Shown here: positions 33,828 through 36,849 of the stretch, one piece after another
Layout: every line of letters begins with the position of its first letter
Position numbering within the stretch: position 1 is the first letter of the stretch
Assembly (NCBI GenBank): GCA_944381075.1
Contig: CALWJT010000044.1
Span: forward strand, 1-36,849
Reading direction: 5' to 3'
DNA length: 36,849 bases
Origin: an uncultured Clostridia bacterium
GTDB taxonomy: Bacteria; Bacillota; Clostridia; Oscillospirales; CAG-272
The notes under the pieces: model-generated
The model's database searches: none
The model's input: only the letters and a program-made list of their open reading frames with translations
What the model was told of the DNA's origin: nothing
Translations under genes and position numbers: made by a program

Positions 33828-34714
33828 TCTATCACCTTTGCTGCGCGAAGTGCGCTGAGTTCTTTTTGGAGCCGTTCTGCCGTTTGTTTTTCTGCCGGAC
33901 AGAGAGGAAGTCTCGGACTGCCGACATTCCTTCCCATAAGATTCATGGCGGCTTTTACAGGGATGGGATTGGTTTCGCAGGACAACGCCTCTATGAGCGG
34001 GAAAAGCTGAATTTGCAGCTGGGTGCTTCTCTCTGCGTCTCCTGTAAAGTAGCGGGTGCAGATATCGTGGACGATATGCGGAAAAAGATTGGAGAGCACA
34101 GAAATACATCCGCAGGCTCCAGCACCCAGCAGGGGCGCGTTCATCGCGTCACAGCCGCTGTATATGTCCAAATGATCGCCATATACGCTTTTCAGCCGGA
34201 TGCACTGTTCTGCATTGCCTGAGAGCTCGCTTACTGCACGGATGTTTTTTATTTTCAGCAACCGTTCATAGGCTTCTGCCGGAAGCGCTGTATCGATGGA
34301 AGCACTGCTGAGGATAAAGGGAAGCTTGGCCGCTTTTGCACATGCGGCATAATGCAGGTATAAGCCCCTTGGAGGGCACGGATAGGGCGGAGGAAGCATG
34401 AACAGGATATTGGCTCCCGCCTCCTCCAGAGCGCCGCATTCCTTTGCGGCTTCGGCGGTACCGCTGTTTCCCGTGCCTGCAATCAGCGGTACTCTTTTGC
34501 AGATCCTCTTGGCTGCGAAAGAAACGATGGAAAGCTTTTCTTGTATGCTCAAAGCGGCGTTTTCTCCCGTTTCTGCGCACATCAAAAGCGCATCGCAGCC
34601 ATGGCTCAGCTGGTAGTCGATCAATTTTTCAAGGATTTTATAATTCACCTGCCCCGCTTGGTCAAAGGGGGTGACGAGCGCCGTTGCAGCGCCGACGAAA
34701 AGATGTTCTTCCAT
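33824..34714 (-). CDS. DapA-family protein lacking catalytic residues
   Basis: A 296-residue (beta/alpha)8-barrel protein plainly related to 4-hydroxy-tetrahydrodipicolinate synthase: FVGAATALVTPFD, LIDYQLSHGCDALL, PLIAGTGNSGT, ANILFMLPPPY and ALSCETNPIPVKAAMNL. However, the active site has changed. The Schiff-base lysine (normally in a KEAS motif) is Ser 162 (AVSELSG); the catalytic tyrosine (normally YN) is Ser 136; the substrate-binding arginine of GRT is Asp 141; the GTTGE threonine is Glu 48; and one of the paired tyrosines (PYY) is Pro 110. It should not make dihydrodipicolinate. It is translationally coupled to an intact aspartokinase, so a regulatory or binding role is plausible. The start has AAGGAG upstream. 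Confidence 0.88.
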   Translation of the reverse strand: MEEHLFVGAATALVTPFDQAGQVNYKILEKLIDYQLSHGCDALLMCAETGENAALSIQEKLSIVSFAAKRICKRVPLIAGTGNSGTAEAAKECGALEEAGANILFMLPPPYPCPPRGLYLHYAACAKAAKLPFILSSASIDTALPAEAYERLLKIKNIRAVSELSGNAEQCIRLKSVYGDHLDIYSGCDAMNAPLLGAGACGCISVLSNLFPHIVHDICTRYFTGDAERSTQLQIQLFPLIEALSCETNPIPVKAAMNLMGRNVGSPRLPLCPAEKQTAERLQKELSALRAAKVIE

Positions 34715-34753
34715 ACGGCTCCTTTTTTGAAGATGACTTTTATCGCTTTCATG

Positions 34754-34782
34754 ATTCTATCGGATTTTATATTAAAAGTCTA
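34754..34782 (-). promoter_or_regulatory. Promoter of dapA-like/aspartokinase operon
   Basis: TAGACT (34777-34782), 17-bp spacer, TAGAAT (34754-34759) on the minus strand, 40 bp before the dapA-like start. Confidence 0.6.
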
Positions 34783-34816
34783 TTGGGATTTGTCCCTTTT
34801 GCATTAAGATTGTATA

Positions 34817-34859
34817 AAGAAAGGCGAAGCCGCTCTTTTTGAGCGGCTTCGCCTTTCTT
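34817..34859 (-). terminator. Terminator of histidine kinase-kdpE operon
   Basis: A perfect 19-bp stem (34817-34835 with 34841-34859), 5-nt loop; on the minus strand the arm ends in TTTCTT. It lies 17 nt after the kdpE stop and separates the regulators from the dapA-like operon. Confidence 0.88.
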
Positions 34860-34875
34860 ATGGAAGGAGGAGGTT

Positions 34876-35556
34876 TTATTCGATCCTGTTCATCCTGTAT
34901 CCGACCCCGACGTCTGTGCGGATAAATTCCTGCATATAAGGCCCCTTTTCGATTTTACGGCGGATTCCCGCCATAAAGACGCGCAATCCGTTTGCATCGT
35001 TTCCGCCGGCGCCCCAAACCTTTGAAATGATAAAATTATGGGTGAGCGTTTTTCCGACGTTCTGCGCCAGCACGCACAGAACCTTGTATTCGTAATTGGT
35101 TAAGTGTACTTCCTTTCCGTCAAGATAGACGCTGTGTGCGGCATAATCTATTTTTAAACTGCCGTTTTCAAATACGGAAGCCTGCTCCGTATGCGCGCGG
35201 TGACGAAGCGCTGCCCGTATTCTTGCCATCAGCTCAGCGGTAGAGAAGGGCTTCTGCACGTAATCGTTGACGCCGGCATCCAGGCATTTTATTTTTTCCG
35301 CTTCGTCGCTTCTCGCGCTGACGACGATGATGGGAAGAGATTCAGAGAAATCGCGGATGACGTTCACGACAAAAATGCCGTCCATATCGGGAAGTCCCAG
35401 ATCAAGGATAACCAAATCCACTACATTTGCCACGGTATAGTCGATTCCTTCCCGGGCGGTGGCGACTCCCTTGATTCCATAGCCCTCCTGTTTGAGCGCG
35501 ACTTTCAATAAATTTTGAATTGCCATATCGTCTTCGATGATTAAAATTTCAGACAT
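34876..35556 (-). CDS. kdpE: KdpE-type response regulator
   Basis: A 226-residue OmpR/PhoB-family regulator. The receiver domain (1-118) has acidic pocket EDD (8-10), phosphoacceptor Asp 52 in ILDLGLPDMDG and Lys 102 in VQKPF. The winged-helix domain (about 130-226) has LTNYEYKVLCVLAQN and DANGLRVFMAGIRRKIE, and it ends FIRTDVGVGYRM. It should activate kdp transcription. ATG 35556 follows GGAGGAAAGCA and overlaps the kinase gene by 8 nt. A longer frame upstream lies in the kinase gene and is rejected. Confidence 0.94.
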   Translation of the reverse strand: MSEILIIEDDMAIQNLLKVALKQEGYGIKGVATAREGIDYTVANVVDLVILDLGLPDMDGIFVVNVIRDFSESLPIIVVSARSDEAEKIKCLDAGVNDYVQKPFSTAELMARIRAALRHRAHTEQASVFENGSLKIDYAAHSVYLDGKEVHLTNYEYKVLCVLAQNVGKTLTHNFIISKVWGAGGNDANGLRVFMAGIRRKIEKGPYMQEFIRTDVGVGYRMNRIE

Positions 35557-36643
35557 TGCTTTCCTCCATGGGGAGCGTAAATTCAAATATGACCTCCCGC
35601 TCCGAATTTCTTGCGGTGATTTCTCCGCCGTGTGCCGTAACGATAAGCTTGCAGATGGAAAGTCCCAGTCCGCCGATGTTGTCCTGTACGTTGTCGCCGC
35701 CCTTGTAGTATGCCTCGAACAAATGAGGCAGATCTTCTTTGCGGATGAGCTCGCCGTCGTTGGAAATGCGGAACACGGCACTTTTTCCTGTGTTCCATAC
35801 CTTTATCGTGATGTTCCCGTCATCCGACGTATGCTTGATCGCATTGCCCAGAATGTTGGAAATGGTTTGGATGATAAGGGTCGCATCCATGGGAACCAGC
35901 ATCAGGTCCGCCGGCATATCGTAATGGATGGTCCTGTGTCCGAGCGCGCCATACACAGTGCGGACCGCCTGCGGAACGATTTCCTCCAGTGCTTCGGCCT
36001 GCTTTTTCACCGTCAAATGCTCGCTGTCTATTCTCGAAAGGGAAAGCAGGTTTTCTACAAGGCGTATCGTCCAGTTGGCTTTGTCTATAATACTCGATAA
36101 GATTTCCCGCCGGTCCTCCTTTTCAATACCGTCGTCGCAGAGCAATACCTCCGCACCGTTTTTCATTGTAGTAAGAGGCGTTCTCAAATCGTGGGAAATA
36201 CTGCGAAGCAGCATGGCCTTCATTTGCTCTTTTTCCGCTTCGCTTTTGATTTTTGCCTTTTCCATATTCAGCGCGTTGATTTGCTCCATTTTACGCTTTA
36301 ACTGGTAGGTTATGGTGCTGATCCCAATGCCTGTCACAAGCATCAAAAGGAAGGTGACAAGATATGAGCGGTCATAAAAATGGAAGGTATATCGGGGGAC
36401 AGTGAAAAAGAAGTTGTATCCGAATACACTCAGGGCAGAAAGGCAAAGTGAATAGACGTATCCGCGTGTAAATACAGCGGCAAGCAAAATGCCGAGGATA
36501 TAGAGGATCAGATAATTTCGGTTGTCGATCTGAAAGAAATCGAGCAGATAGCAGATGCCTGTACATGCGATAAACAGGCCAAGCGTAATAAGGATTTGCA
36601 GTAGAATTTGTTTAATCGAAAGCTGTTTTCTTGAATTTTCCAT
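35549..36643 (-). CDS. DUF4118 histidine kinase: membrane/kinase half of split KdpD
   Basis: A 364-residue sensor kinase. Residues about 12-115 hold four hydrophobic helices of the DUF4118 type found in KdpD (LILYILGILLAAVFTRG and FGYNFFFTVPRYTFHFYD are hallmark segments). Then follow HisKA with SISHDLRTPLTTM (His 151) and an ATPase domain with N box ILGNAIKHT (about 265-272), and G boxes near 294-299 and 323-330 (GGLGLSIC). The KdpD nucleotide-binding and USP domains are absent. It is the first gene of the operon and overlaps kdpE by 8 nt. It is thus the C-terminal half of KdpD, encoded apart from the soluble half at 25754-27265. The ribosome site (GGCGG) is modest. Confidence 0.92.
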   Translation of the reverse strand: MENSRKQLSIKQILLQILITLGLFIACTGICYLLDFFQIDNRNYLILYILGILLAAVFTRGYVYSLCLSALSVFGYNFFFTVPRYTFHFYDRSYLVTFLLMLVTGIGISTITYQLKRKMEQINALNMEKAKIKSEAEKEQMKAMLLRSISHDLRTPLTTMKNGAEVLLCDDGIEKEDRREILSSIIDKANWTIRLVENLLSLSRIDSEHLTVKKQAEALEEIVPQAVRTVYGALGHRTIHYDMPADLMLVPMDATLIIQTISNILGNAIKHTSDDGNITIKVWNTGKSAVFRISNDGELIRKEDLPHLFEAYYKGGDNVQDNIGGLGLSICKLIVTAHGGEITARNSEREVIFEFTLPMEESNV

Positions 36644-36849
36644 AATACCGCCGTTTCTGAGTTCGTAATATACGTTTTAATAGTGGCTTTTTTTAAGCTT
36701 TCAGAGGGAAAAGGATATTTTTCAAGGCTATGTCACAACAAACAGTTGATAAATAGCCATTTTTATAGGGGAGTATCAGAACTCCCCTACAAACTGTTAT
36801 TTGCAGTTATCTATACTCATTTGGAATTTCGATATGAAGTGTCTCACAC
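36644..36849. other. Right-edge non-coding region with palindrome
   Basis: No gene seen. A perfect 9-bp inverted repeat TAGGGGAGT/ACTCCCCTA (36766-36774, 36781-36789) lies within an outer AACAGTT/AACTGTT repeat (36741-36747, 36792-36798). No T-run follows it on either strand. A kinase-operon promoter is likely nearer to 36643, but only weak candidates are visible. Confidence 0.4.

Overview
The window reads as a chromosomal segment of a low-to-mid-GC Gram-positive bacterium, most likely of class Clostridia. The evidence is a threonyl T-box ahead of thrS, a perfect CIRCE operator ahead of hsp20, NAD-dependent LigA, strong AGGAGG-type ribosome binding sites, many vegetative promoters close to TTGACA-N17-TATAAT, and rho-independent terminators. 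I cannot place it below class. I see no phage, insertion sequence, CRISPR array or clear transferred island.

Left third (1-11.3 kb): the 3' end of a DNA-deoxyinosine glycosylase gene, a convergent NUDIX gene, a glycolipid cassette (CrtO-like acyltransferase, MGDG-synthase-type glycosyltransferase, PAP2 phosphatase), CIRCE-hsp20, then the minus-strand operon rpmG-secE-nusG-rplK-rplA, which ends in a terminator with no rplJ/rplL. obgE (own promoter), ligA and an aminoglycoside-phosphotransferase-fold kinase follow on the minus strand.

Middle (11.6-25.7 kb): a DUF3006 gene leads a sugar-metabolism operon (zinc dehydrogenase, class II aldolase/SDR fusion, PHP protein). Then come a GNAT acetyltransferase, a secreted LysM-CAP protein, an aldose-epimerase-like gene, T-box-thrS-NUDIX, a beta-helix protein, an FAD oxidoreductase, and tRNA-Pro(CGG) preceded by a strongly folded leader of about 180 nt.

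Right third (25.7-36.8 kb), all minus strand: a reorganised Kdp potassium system. In transcription order it reads DUF4118-histidine kinase, kdpE, terminator, a dapA-like gene plus aspartokinase, then a TPR protein, kdpF (29 codons), a large hairpin, kdpA, kdpB, kdpC and a 503-residue KdpD. That KdpD keeps the nucleotide-binding KdpD domain, the USP domain and a possible GAF-like tail, but has no membrane or kinase domain. Those missing parts are in the separate histidine kinase 8 kb away, so the sensor appears to be split in two. The DapA-like protein lacks the Schiff-base lysine and most other active-site residues, so it looks like a pseudoenzyme translationally coupled to an intact aspartokinase. 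These two points, the TPR protein in the kdp operon, the kdpF-kdpA hairpin and the tRNA-Pro leader are the most interesting parts of the window.
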